Assembly: GCA_964450955.1 (NCBI GenBank)
Contig: CAYVFI010000072.1
Coordinates: 1-13,875, forward strand
Length of the DNA: 13,875 nt
DNA from: CAYNWT01 sp964450955
GTDB lineage: Bacteria; Planctomycetota; Planctomycetia; Planctomycetales; Planctomycetaceae
Direction: 5' to 3'
The translations under genes were made by a program, and so were the position numbers. Of the stretch, positions 5,909-13,875 are shown in pieces. The notes beneath the pieces were generated by a model. It was not told the origin of the DNA. It searched no databases and saw only the letters and a list, made by a program, of their open reading frames with translations. The first letter of the stretch is position 1, and every line of letters starts with the position of its first letter.

Positions 5909-8900
5909 ATGATGGACTCACAACCAAGCGACCTACGACACACGACCACCGGATTGCCTGAAGCGCATGGCTTATACCTGCCCGAATTTGAACACGATAG
6001 CTGCGGCGTTGGTTTTGTTGCGCATCTGAAAGGCAAACGTTCGCGACAAATCGTTGTCGATGCAGACCGCATCTTGCGCCACATGGACCACCGCGGCGCG
6101 TGCGGATGCGAATCCAATACGGGCGACGGCGCCGGAATCATGACTGCGGTCCCTGACGAATTCCTGCGCCGGATCGCTGAAGAACAACTCGGAGCAGAAC
6201 TACCGGAGCTCTACGGAGTCGGCAATGTCTTCCTGCCAACCGACCCCGCCGCGCGCGAACACTGCAAAACGACACTCAACCAAATCATCCGAGAACAGGG
6301 CCAGCGACTCATCGGATGGCGTGCACTGCCCACCTCGCCGGATGGAGCCGACATCGGCCCCACAGCCCGCGCGGCGGCGCCGGTCATGGAGCAGTTGTTT
6401 ATCGGAGCGGCCGACGGTCTGGACAGTCAGGCTCTCGAACGCCAACTGTTCATCATTCGAAAACTTGCCAGCCACAAGCTGCGCAGCCGGTCGGTACCGC
6501 AGGGACTGATGTTCTACATCTGCTCACTGTCAACCAAAGTCATTATCTACAAGGGCATGCTCACCTCGAACCAGGTCTCAAACTTTTTCGACGACCTGCG
6601 GGAAGACGACTACAAAAGCCACCTGGCTATGGTTCACTCCCGCTTCGCCACCAACACGTTCCCCAGCTGGGACCGCGCGCAACCGTGTCGGTTCATGAGC
6701 CACAACGGTGAAATTAATACCCTCCGAGGCAACAACAACTGGCTCCGCGCTCGGCAGGGCGTTATGAAAAGTGATGTGTGGAGCGACGATCTCAGCAAAC
6801 TGTTCCCGATCCCCGAACCACACTGTTCCGACTCCGGCAACTTCGACAACGCGATGGAAATGCTGTTTCACTCAGGCCGAAGCCTGCCCGAGACAGTCAT
6901 GCTCATGGTGCCCGAAGCGTGGCAAAATCATCCGACAATGCCAGAGAACAAACGCGCGTTCTACGAATATCACTCAGCCCTGCAGGAACCGTGGGACGGG
7001 CCAGCCTGCATCACATTCACCGACGGCCGTTTCATTGGCGCGGTGCTGGATCGCAATGGACTTCGGCCAAGCCGATACTACGTCACGAAGGATGACCGAG
7101 TCATCATGGCCAGTGAAGTTGGCGTGCTGGACATCGATCCCGCCAACGTGGAATCAAAAGGGCGGCTTCAACCCGGCCGCATGTTCCTGGTCGATTTCGA
7201 ACTCGGCCGCATCATGGATGACGACGAAGTCAAAAACATCTGCGCAAATCGACGGCCCTATGGCGATTGGCTTAAAGAACAACGCATTCAGCTAACCGAC
7301 CTCAAGACCCAAGACACCCAGCCGCGGTACGAGACCGACGAACTCATGCGCCGCATGCGCGCGTTTGGGTATACGACCGAAACGCTGCGGTTCATGCTTA
7401 TTCCTTTGTTGCACGTCAAAAAAGATCCCATCGGATCAATGGGCAATGACGCTGCGTTGGCGTGCCTTAGCGACCAGCCACGGATGCTCTACGACTACTT
7501 CAAACAGCTCTTCGCACAAGTCACAAACCCGGCCATCGATTCGATCCGCGAAGAAGTCATCATGTCGCTGGAATGCTACATCGGCCCCGAAGGAAACCTG
7601 CTGGAAACAACTCCAGAACAGGCAAACCGGCTGCGGCTGCCACACCCAATACTCACCAACAGCGAACTCGCGTCGCTGCGAGAGATTAACCATCGCGGCT
7701 GGACGAGTCAGGTCATCGACATCACCTTCCCCCGATCCGAAGGTACCGCCGGACTCGAATCCGCCCTCGATCGAATCTGCGAAGAAACCACCGCGACCAT
7801 TGAAGCCGGACACGCGCTGCTGATCCTTTCCGATCGCAATGCCGGCCCCGATCGCGTCCCCCTTAGCGCGCTGCTGGCATGTGGAGCGGTCCACCACCAT
7901 CTGGTCCGCAACCAACAACGCACGCAGATTGGTATCGTCATTGAAACCGGCGAAGCCCGCGAAGTGCATCACTTCTGCCTACTCACCGGCTACGGGGCCG
8001 ATGCGATTAACCCGTACCTGGCCTTCGAATCGCTTCAACAAGCACGCGACGATGGTTCGCTGGAGGCCGAATGGAACGATGAAAAAATTGTCGCCGCATA
8101 CCGCAAGGGTGTCGCCAAGGGCATGCTGAAAGTCATGGCCAAAATGGGTATCTCAACTCTCCAATCCTACAAGGGCGCGCAGATTTTTGAGGCGGTTGGT
8201 TTGAACCATGACGTCATCGAAAAATCGTTTGTGGGTACCGCAAGCCGCATCAAGGGCATCGGCCTGGAACTGGTCGCCGAAGAATCCATCCGCCGACACG
8301 ATCTTGGCTACGGTTCAGATAAACGCGACGAACTCCCAAACCAGGGCCTGTACGCGTGGCGAAGCGAAGGCGAAAAGCACGCCTGGAACCCATTCACCAT
8401 CGCAGCGGTGCAAGCCGCCGCAAAATCGGGCGATAAGAAATCGTACCAGCAGTTTTCTGACCTGATGAACCAGCACACCACGAAGGAATGCTACCTTCGT
8501 GGCTTGTTGCAATTTAAGAAGGGCGAACCGGTTCCACTGGACGAAGTCGAATCCGCTGCCGCCATCGTGCGACGCTTCTGCACAGGTGCCATGAGTTTCG
8601 GTTCGATCTCGGCAGAATCGCACGAAACACTGGCAGTCGCCATGAACCGTCTGGGCGGCAAAAGCAACACTGGCGAAGGCGGAGAGAAGTACGAACGCTT
8701 CAAACCCATGGACAACGGTGATTCGAAACGATCGGCGATCAAGCAAATTGCATCCGGCCGTTTCGGCGTGACCAGCTGGTATCTCACAAACGCCGACGAA
8801 CTGCAGATCAAGATTTCTCAGGGCGCGAAACCCGGCGAAGGAGGAGAACTACCGGGCCACAAGGTCGATCGCGTTATCGCCGCCACGCGTCATTCGACGC

Positions 8901-10465
8901 CGGGCGTGGGACTCATCAGCCCTCCACCGCACCACGATATCTATTCCATTGAAGACCTGTCACAGCTGATCTTCGATTTAAAGAACGCGAATAACTCAGC
9001 CCGCATCAGCGTAAAGTTGGTTTCCGAAGTTGGCGTCGGCACCATCGCGTCGGGTGTGGCAAAGGGCCACGCGGACAACATTCTGATCTCCGGCAGCGAA
9101 GGTGGAACCGGAGCCTCACCGCTGACCAGCATCAAACATGCTGGCCTGCCATGGGAACTCGGGATCGCTGAAACCCACCAAACGCTGGTGATGAACGACT
9201 TACGCAGCCGAGTTCGCCTGCAGACAGACGGCCAGCTAAAAACCGGCCGTGATGTCGTCATCGCAACGCTGCTGGGAGCCGAAGAGTACGGCTTTGCCAC
9301 CGCGCCACTTATCACGCTGGGCTGCATCATGATGCGGAAGTGTCATCTCAACACGTGCCCGGTCGGCATCGCGACACAGGATCCGGAACTCAGAGAAAAA
9401 TTTAACGGACAGCCTGAACACGTCATTAACTACCTGTTCATGGTCGCCGAAGAAACTCGCGAGATCATGGCCGAACTCGGCTTCCGTTCCATCAATCAGA
9501 TGGTTGGCCGCTGCGACATGCTGGAAACATCTGACGCGGTCGATCACTGGAAAGCGAAAGGGCTGGACCTGTCGCCGCTGTTGACACCCGCTCGCAAACC
9601 GCACGACGACGTCCAGACTTACTGCACCAAGTCGCAGGACCACGGACTGGAAGACGTTCTCGACAACCGGCTTATTCGTGAAGCCTGGGTTGCGATTCAC
9701 GAACACCGGCCGGTCGCGATCGATATCGAAATCGAAAACATCGACCGCGCGTTTGGAACCATGCTTAGCCACGAGGTCTCAAAGAAGAACGGCGTTAAAG
9801 GATTACCCGACCGCACAATCCAAATCCGTGCCAGGGGTTCTGCCGGACAAAGTCTGGGAGCATGGTTGGCTCCAGGCATCAGTATCGATCTGGAAGGCGA
9901 CGCCAATGACTACGTCGGCAAAGGACTTTCCGGCGGACAGATTTGTATCTACCCGCCCGCCGCATCGACGTTTGTCGCACACGAAAACATCATTATTGGA
10001 AACGTGGCACTTTACGGAGCCGTCTCGGGCGAAGCCTACTTCCGCGGCATCGCTGCCGAACGGTTCTGCGTCCGTAACTCCGGAGCTATCGCTGTTGTCG
10101 AAGGCGTCGGCGATCACGGCTGCGAATACATGACCGGTGGCCGCGCGGTGATTCTGGGGTCAACCGGACGCAACTTTGCAGCCGGCATGTCCGGGGGGGT
10201 CGCTTACGTTTTGGGCGATCGAGACACCCTGCGAATCAACTGCAACCTGGAAACGGTGGCTCTGGAAGACGTCGAAGATGAAGCCGACATTGCCGAACTC
10301 AGGAAGATGATCGAAGACCACCAACGGTACACAAGTTCTTCGGTGGCAACAGACCTGCTTGAGAACTGGAGTGACAGCCTTAAGAAATTCACCAAGGTGA
10401 TGCCGGTCGATTACAAACGTGCGTTGGCCCGAATGGCCGCAGAAGAAGACAAAGTTACGGCGTAG
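5909..10465 (+). CDS. gltB: Glutamate synthase [NAD(P)H] large subunit
   Basis: The alpha subunit of GOGAT takes the amide nitrogen of glutamine and transfers it to 2-oxoglutarate, yielding two glutamates. Numbered from ATG 5909 (1518 residues, the normal size), HDSCGVGF places the Ntn nucleophile at Cys32, so the first 31 residues would be a removable propeptide. The class II amidotransferase domain spans roughly 32-430 and a central domain follows. The FMN-binding synthase domain begins near 890 (AMSFGSIS, then NTGEGGE). The [3Fe-4S] ligands are C1139, C1145 and C1150 in C-x5-C-x4-C spacing, and the GXGXG beta-helix domain closes the protein (KGLSGGQICIYPP). The frame stays open to 5753, inside lysR, but that extension is not protein-like. 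ATG 5909 or the adjacent ATG 5912 follows AAGAAG, a weak ribosome site. gltD follows after 54 nt, consistent with an operon. Confidence 0.97.
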   Translation: MMDSQPSDLRHTTTGLPEAHGLYLPEFEHDSCGVGFVAHLKGKRSRQIVVDADRILRHMDHRGACGCESNTGDGAGIMTAVPDEFLRRIAEEQLGAELPELYGVGNVFLPTDPAAREHCKTTLNQIIREQGQRLIGWRALPTSPDGADIGPTARAAAPVMEQLFIGAADGLDSQALERQLFIIRKLASHKLRSRSVPQGLMFYICSLSTKVIIYKGMLTSNQVSNFFDDLREDDYKSHLAMVHSRFATNTFPSWDRAQPCRFMSHNGEINTLRGNNNWLRARQGVMKSDVWSDDLSKLFPIPEPHCSDSGNFDNAMEMLFHSGRSLPETVMLMVPEAWQNHPTMPENKRAFYEYHSALQEPWDGPACITFTDGRFIGAVLDRNGLRPSRYYVTKDDRVIMASEVGVLDIDPANVESKGRLQPGRMFLVDFELGRIMDDDEVKNICANRRPYGDWLKEQRIQLTDLKTQDTQPRYETDELMRRMRAFGYTTETLRFMLIPLLHVKKDPIGSMGNDAALACLSDQPRMLYDYFKQLFAQVTNPAIDSIREEVIMSLECYIGPEGNLLETTPEQANRLRLPHPILTNSELASLREINHRGWTSQVIDITFPRSEGTAGLESALDRICEETTATIEAGHALLILSDRNAGPDRVPLSALLACGAVHHHLVRNQQRTQIGIVIETGEAREVHHFCLLTGYGADAINPYLAFESLQQARDDGSLEAEWNDEKIVAAYRKGVAKGMLKVMAKMGISTLQSYKGAQIFEAVGLNHDVIEKSFVGTASRIKGIGLELVAEESIRRHDLGYGSDKRDELPNQGLYAWRSEGEKHAWNPFTIAAVQAAAKSGDKKSYQQFSDLMNQHTTKECYLRGLLQFKKGEPVPLDEVESAAAIVRRFCTGAMSFGSISAESHETLAVAMNRLGGKSNTGEGGEKYERFKPMDNGDSKRSAIKQIASGRFGVTSWYLTNADELQIKISQGAKPGEGGELPGHKVDRVIAATRHSTPGVGLISPPPHHDIYSIEDLSQLIFDLKNANNSARISVKLVSEVGVGTIASGVAKGHADNILISGSEGGTGASPLTSIKHAGLPWELGIAETHQTLVMNDLRSRVRLQTDGQLKTGRDVVIATLLGAEEYGFATAPLITLGCIMMRKCHLNTCPVGIATQDPELREKFNGQPEHVINYLFMVAEETREIMAELGFRSINQMVGRCDMLETSDAVDHWKAKGLDLSPLLTPARKPHDDVQTYCTKSQDHGLEDVLDNRLIREAWVAIHEHRPVAIDIEIENIDRAFGTMLSHEVSKKNGVKGLPDRTIQIRARGSAGQSLGAWLAPGISIDLEGDANDYVGKGLSGGQICIYPPAASTFVAHENIIIGNVALYGAVSGEAYFRGIAAERFCVRNSGAIAVVEGVGDHGCEYMTGGRAVILGSTGRNFAAGMSGGVAYVLGDRDTLRINCNLETVALEDVEDEADIAELRKMIEDHQRYTSSSVATDLLENWSDSLKKFTKVMPVDYKRALARMAAEEDKVTA

Positions 10466-10519
10466 ACACCAAACAGATCCGCCGACTCACACACAGCTGA
10501 CACAATACGGATAGACGAA

Positions 10520-12016
10520 ATGGGAAAGCCAACCGGCTTCAAAGAGTTCCAGCGAGAAACACCAGGCGAACGCGACCCGCTGCTGCGTATTCTGGACTGG
10601 AACGAGTTCCACGAACACATGCCCGTGGACGACCTGCAACAACAAGGCGCGCGGTGTATGGATTGCGGCGTGCCGTTTTGCCACACCGGCGGAATCATGG
10701 CCAACATGGCTGCCGGCTGCCCGGTCAACAATCTGATTCCGGAATGGAACGACCTTGTCTACAAAGGTCGCTGGAAAGAAGCACTCGAACGTCTGCACAA
10801 GACCAACAACTTCCCGGAATTCACCGGCCGAGTCTGCCCGGCTCCATGCGAAGGTTCGTGTGTTCTGGGCATCCACGAACCGGCCGTGACAATCAAGAAC
10901 ATCGAATGTTCGATCATCGACAAGGGTTTCGAAGAAGGCTGGGTCGTTGCTACGCCACCCGCGGCACGAACCGGTCTAAAAGTGGCTGTTGTCGGCTCAG
11001 GCCCTGCGGGCCTCGCGTGCGCCGCCGAACTTAATAAGCTCGGCCACCAAGTCACGGTCTACGAGCGTGAAGATCGGATTGGCGGACTGCTGATGTATGG
11101 CATCCCAAATATGAAACTGGATAAGTCGGTCGTCGCACGCAGGGTCCAGCTGCTGCGTGATGAAGGAGTTCAGTTCGTGACGGGAACCGCCATCGGCAAA
11201 GACGTTCCCGCCGACAAACTTGTCGCGGACAATGATGCAGTCATCCTGTGCACCGGCGCGACTCGGCCGCGTGACCTTCCGCTGCCCGGTCGCGAACTTG
11301 ATGGAATCCACTTCGCCATGGACTTCCTGCGACCCAACACGCGCAGCCTGCTGGATTCGGCTCACGCAGACAACAACTACCTTAGCGCCAAAGATAAAAA
11401 CGTTGTTGTGATTGGCGGAGGCGATACGGGAACCGACTGTCTGGGAACATCGCTGCGCCACGGTTGCAAGAGTCTGGTTAACTTCGAGATTGTCCAGCGG
11501 CCCGATGACAAACGGTCCAGCAGTAATCCGTGGCCCCAGTGGCCGCGAATCTTCCGAGTCGACTACGGTCACGCGGAAGCCGACGCAAAGTTCGGCAGTG
11601 ATCCGCGCGAGTTCTGCGTTCAAACCGTCGAGTTCATCGGTGACGAAAATGGTCACGTGAAAGCATTGAAAGCGTGTGAAGTAGATTGGCAAAAACCCGT
11701 CGAAGGCGGAGCTCCGTTCTCTCCGATCCCCGGTACAGAGAAAGAATACCCGGCCGATTTGGTGCTCCTTGCAATGGGGTTCCTTGGGCCCGAAAAGGCA
11801 CCGGGCGAACAGCTGGGTATCGACATTCGCGAGGGCAGGGGCGGCATGACGTGGTTCACCGCGGAATACGGTGAGTACAAAACGGACGTTGAAGGTGTGT
11901 TCGCCGCCGGCGACTGTCGACGCGGCCAATCGCTGGTCGTGTGGGCGATTAATGAAGGCAGACAAGCTGCCGCTGCATGTCATGAGTGGCTTAACCAGAC
12001 CGCCAGTGTTGGATAG
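10520..12016 (+). CDS. gltD: Glutamate synthase [NAD(P)H] small subunit
   Basis: The beta subunit of GOGAT oxidises NAD(P)H on FAD and passes electrons through [4Fe-4S] clusters to the large subunit. At 498 residues its length is slightly above the E. coli form but normal for the family. The N-terminal cysteine-rich ferredoxin-like domain shows C46, C49, C54 and C67, then C106, C110 and C114 (CPAPCEGSC). The FAD-binding fold starts at VAVVGSGPAG (155-164) with an acidic Glu ending the second strand (VYER). The NAD(P)H fold has VVVIGGGDTG (295-304). The second FAD contact VFAAGDCRRGQSL and the helix INEGRQAA are near the C-terminus. The ATG at 10520 begins MGKPTGF, the usual family start. It lies 54 nt after gltB with no terminator between them, so co-transcription is expected. 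Confidence 0.97.
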   Translation: MGKPTGFKEFQRETPGERDPLLRILDWNEFHEHMPVDDLQQQGARCMDCGVPFCHTGGIMANMAAGCPVNNLIPEWNDLVYKGRWKEALERLHKTNNFPEFTGRVCPAPCEGSCVLGIHEPAVTIKNIECSIIDKGFEEGWVVATPPAARTGLKVAVVGSGPAGLACAAELNKLGHQVTVYEREDRIGGLLMYGIPNMKLDKSVVARRVQLLRDEGVQFVTGTAIGKDVPADKLVADNDAVILCTGATRPRDLPLPGRELDGIHFAMDFLRPNTRSLLDSAHADNNYLSAKDKNVVVIGGGDTGTDCLGTSLRHGCKSLVNFEIVQRPDDKRSSSNPWPQWPRIFRVDYGHAEADAKFGSDPREFCVQTVEFIGDENGHVKALKACEVDWQKPVEGGAPFSPIPGTEKEYPADLVLLAMGFLGPEKAPGEQLGIDIREGRGGMTWFTAEYGEYKTDVEGVFAAGDCRRGQSLVVWAINEGRQAAAACHEWLNQTASVG

Positions 12017-12047
12017 GTCGGGTTGGACGGGTTAGTCTGAAGAAGTA

Positions 12048-12074
12048 AGTACCGGTTGTCTGGACTGAGGTACT
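12048..12074 (+). other. Possible weak hairpin after gltD
   Basis: AGTACC (12048-12053) and GGTACT (12069-12074) can pair around a 15-nt loop, 30 nt after the gltD stop. The short GGGTTTTG that follows is not a good T-run. It may be a poor terminator or an RNA end-stabilising element. Otherwise the 134 nt between gltD and the next gene shows no clear promoter. Confidence 0.25.
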
Positions 12075-12150
12075 CTGGGTTTTGAGGTGCTCTTTTCGCG
12101 ACGTAGGGTTCGTTGCGATTTGCAAACTTCACGAGCCCGGATGTTCACTC

Positions 12151-13737
12151 ATGAGTTCCAAACTAAGCCCAGCCGATTTCCTCCGTCAGCTGCGCAGCCA
12201 AAAGACGCAGCAAGAAGTATCGCCGGTTAATACCGACACCGTTGTTGCCAACAACGACACCGTCGTTCGCGCGGCTGCGGATCTGGTGCCAAACATTCCA
12301 CAAGCCCCGCCAGCCCACGCCACAAACGCCAGTCACAACGTCCAACCTGCACCGGTGACACCCGTCGCAGTAATGACGCCAGCACCAAATCCGACAGCGC
12401 CTGTTGAGCAGGAACACTTAGAGGAAGTCCTTGATCGCATCGACTTGCTGGACGCGGGCGAACCGGGCGAAAAGGAAGATGGGTTCTTCCCACAACAGCC
12501 CAAGACGATCGAAGAAACAGGCATCCACTCAGAGTCAATCGAACGACTACTGCTGAAGTACCTGCTGCAGACCGGTAGCGCGGCCGGCCGCGCTCTTTGT
12601 CGCCAATTGCAACTTTCGTTCACCGTGCTTGACCCACTACTGAGGCAACTCAAGCAGGAACAGATTCTCGCAATCGTCGGGGCAGCGGAAGCTGGCGACT
12701 ACATTTACGCGCTGACAGAAAACGCTCGACAACGAGCACGCCGGTACTCAGAAGAATGCACCTACTTTGGTGCGGCTCCGGTTAATCTCCAGTCATACAT
12801 CGAATCCGTCGCTGCCCAAACCATGAACGGTCAAAAAGCAAACGCGACCGCGCTCAAGCACGCGTTCTCTGACCTGATCATCAACGATGCAATGCTGGAA
12901 CGACTTGGACCGGCAGTGAACTCCGGACGCGGTTGCTTCCTCTACGGTCAACCGGGTAACGGTAAAACCAGTATCGCTGAACGCGTTACCGCCAGCTTTG
13001 GCCAGAACATCTGGATTCCACGCTGTCTCGAAGTAGACGGCAACATCATGCGACTGTTCGACCCGCAGGTCCATGAAGAAGTTCCACTGACCAACAACAC
13101 AGGCCTGCTGGACGATTCAGATGTCGACACCCGCTGGGTTCGCGTCAAACGCCCAACCGTCATCGCCGGTGGCGAATTGACGATGGACGAACTTGAGATC
13201 GCCCAGCACCCAAGTACAAAGATCTGCGAGTCACCCCTGCAGATGAAAAGTAACTGCGGAACGCTGGTCATTGATGACTTTGGCCGTCAACGCATGCCAG
13301 TGGACGAACTCTTGAATCGCTGGATTGTGCCGTTGGAAAAACGATACGACTTCCTGAACCTGCCCAGCGGTAAGAAGATTCAGGTCCCGTTTGACCAGCT
13401 CATCATCTTCTCAACCAACCTCGAACCACGCGACCTGGTTGATGGAGCGTTCCTGCGACGTATTCCTTACAAGATTGAAGTCCCGGATCCGTCAGAAGCC
13501 GAATTCCGCGCGTTGTTCAAGATCATGTGCAAGGTCACGAAGATTGAATTCAAACAGGACATGCTGGATTACCTCATCGAGACGCACTATAAGCCGGTCG
13601 AACGTCCGTACCGATCCTGCCAGCCTCGCGACCTGCTGCTTCAGGTTCGTAACCTGTGCGTCTACCGCGAACATCCGATCGAGTTGACTGAGGACACATT
13701 GACCAAGGCTGTCGAGAACTACTTCAACGTGATGTAA
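12151..13737 (+). CDS. AAA+ ATPase with N-terminal winged-helix-like domain
   Basis: A 528-residue predicted ATPase of unknown process. Residues 1-125 are Pro/Ala/Thr/Val-rich and probably disordered. Residues about 126-200 (ERLLLKYLLQTG, LCRQLQLS, LDPLLRQLKQEQILAIVG, then YIYALTENARQRARRY) have the helix-helix-helix-wing pattern of a winged helix. The AAA+ core follows, with Walker A GQPGNGKTS at 266-274, Walker B TLVIDDFG at 371-378 (Asp-Asp instead of the common Asp-Glu), sensor 1 in FSTNL at 420-424, and a downstream FLRRIPY with candidate arginine finger or sensor residues. A C-terminal helical lid ends in AVENYFNVM. The frame extends to a TTG at 12082, but ATG 12151 is preferred because the upstream residues look random; there is no strong Shine-Dalgarno sequence. 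The gene stands between gltD and a tRNA, giving no functional clue. It is not an NtrC-type activator, since it lacks the GAFTGA motif. Confidence 0.9.
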   Translation: MSSKLSPADFLRQLRSQKTQQEVSPVNTDTVVANNDTVVRAAADLVPNIPQAPPAHATNASHNVQPAPVTPVAVMTPAPNPTAPVEQEHLEEVLDRIDLLDAGEPGEKEDGFFPQQPKTIEETGIHSESIERLLLKYLLQTGSAAGRALCRQLQLSFTVLDPLLRQLKQEQILAIVGAAEAGDYIYALTENARQRARRYSEECTYFGAAPVNLQSYIESVAAQTMNGQKANATALKHAFSDLIINDAMLERLGPAVNSGRGCFLYGQPGNGKTSIAERVTASFGQNIWIPRCLEVDGNIMRLFDPQVHEEVPLTNNTGLLDDSDVDTRWVRVKRPTVIAGGELTMDELEIAQHPSTKICESPLQMKSNCGTLVIDDFGRQRMPVDELLNRWIVPLEKRYDFLNLPSGKKIQVPFDQLIIFSTNLEPRDLVDGAFLRRIPYKIEVPDPSEAEFRALFKIMCKVTKIEFKQDMLDYLIETHYKPVERPYRSCQPRDLLLQVRNLCVYREHPIELTEDTLTKAVENYFNVM

Positions 13738-13786
13738 CCGGCCAAAACTGCGGCAAAAAGTGACCTAAAACAGTGGGTGTCCAATG

Positions 13787-13815
13787 TTGACGCCCGTCGA
13801 ACTGGCCTCTACACT
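13787..13815 (+). promoter_or_regulatory. Near-consensus sigma70 promoter for tRNA-Pro
   Basis: TTGACG (13787-13792) and TACACT (13810-13815) are separated by exactly 17 nt. Transcription should start around 13822, just ahead of the tRNA 5' end at 13826. It is the best promoter match in the window. Confidence 0.8.
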
Positions 13816-13829
13816 TCCCGCTCGACGGG
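13793..13829. repeat. 8-bp inverted repeat across promoter and tRNA start
   Basis: CCCGTCGA (13793-13800) is the exact reverse complement of TCGACGGG (13822-13829). One arm lies in the promoter spacer and the other covers the transcription start and the first tRNA bases, with 21 nt between them. It may be chance or a regulatory site. Confidence 0.3.
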
Positions 13830-13875
13830 GCGTAGCTCAGCTTGGCTAGAGCGCCTGCTTTGGGAGCAGGAGGTC
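13826..13875 (+). tRNA. tRNA-Pro (anticodon TGG), 3' end outside window
   Basis: The acceptor 5' strand CGGGGCG (13826-13832) is followed by T8-A9 and a D arm with GCTC/GAGC pairing. The anticodon arm has stem CCTGC (13854-13858) and GCAGG (13866-13870) around the loop TTTGGGA, which puts the anticodon TGG at 13861-13863 and reads CCA and related proline codons. The initial C (C1) is typical of tRNA-Pro. The window stops in the variable loop, so the T arm, the acceptor 3' strand and any encoded CCA are not visible. A near-consensus promoter lies directly upstream. Confidence 0.93.

Noticed and set aside
10997..11983. A 328-codon open frame on the minus strand, antisense to gltD
   Set aside because: It lies wholly within a confident gltD gene, its translation has no recognisable domain, and long antisense frames are common opposite GC-rich coding sequence.
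12793..13271. Minus-strand open frames opposite the AAA+ gene
   Set aside because: They are shadows of a confident coding region that carries Walker motifs on the plus strand.

Overview
The window reads as a chromosomal segment of a planctomycete-like bacterium. This is inferred from several features: a 23S-5S rRNA end followed by an Arg/Ser-rich zinc-ribbon-like protein, small low-complexity acidic or membrane-anchored proteins of a kind I associate with planctomycetes, weak or absent Shine-Dalgarno sequences at most starts, and moderately GC-rich coding sequence. I could not test the assignment by alignment. No transposase, integrase, phage gene, CRISPR array or attachment site is visible; the segment looks like core genome.

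Layout. 1-592 holds the 3' end of a 23S rRNA, a spacer with two strong hairpins, and a 5S rRNA, closed by an intrinsic terminator at 604-638. A GTG-start gene (685-1353, +) encodes a CxxC...CxxC protein with a long Ser/Arg-rich region. It converges on a two-gene minus-strand unit: a PlsC-type acyltransferase (3426 down to 2770) followed 7-13 nt later by a phosphohexomutase of the GlmM type (2756 down to 1410). Divergent from plsC is a 210-residue membrane-anchored protein (3498-4130) whose C-terminal half resembles BECR-fold (barnase/EndoU/colicin E5-D/RelE) RNases. A gene-poor 297-nt stretch with a 14-bp-stem hairpin leads into a 93-residue very acidic protein (4428-4709), which is followed by a textbook terminator.

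The second half is dominated by nitrogen assimilation. A LysR-type regulator (4885-5835), glutamate synthase large subunit gltB (5909-10465) and small subunit gltD (10520-12016) lie head to tail. GltB releases ammonia from glutamine and uses it, with 2-oxoglutarate, to make glutamate on an FMN/[3Fe-4S] centre; GltD feeds electrons from NAD(P)H through FAD and Fe-S clusters. The LysR gene directly upstream is a plausible regulator of this pair, though it is co-directional rather than divergent. Then come an AAA+ ATPase with a possible winged-helix domain (12151-13737) and, with its own near-consensus promoter, the 5' part of a tRNA-Pro(TGG) cut off by the window end.

No clearly new multi-gene system was found. 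The best candidates for follow-up are the predicted membrane-tethered BECR nuclease, the SR-like protein beside the rRNA operon, the structured leader of the acidic protein, and the wHTH-AAA+ ATPase.
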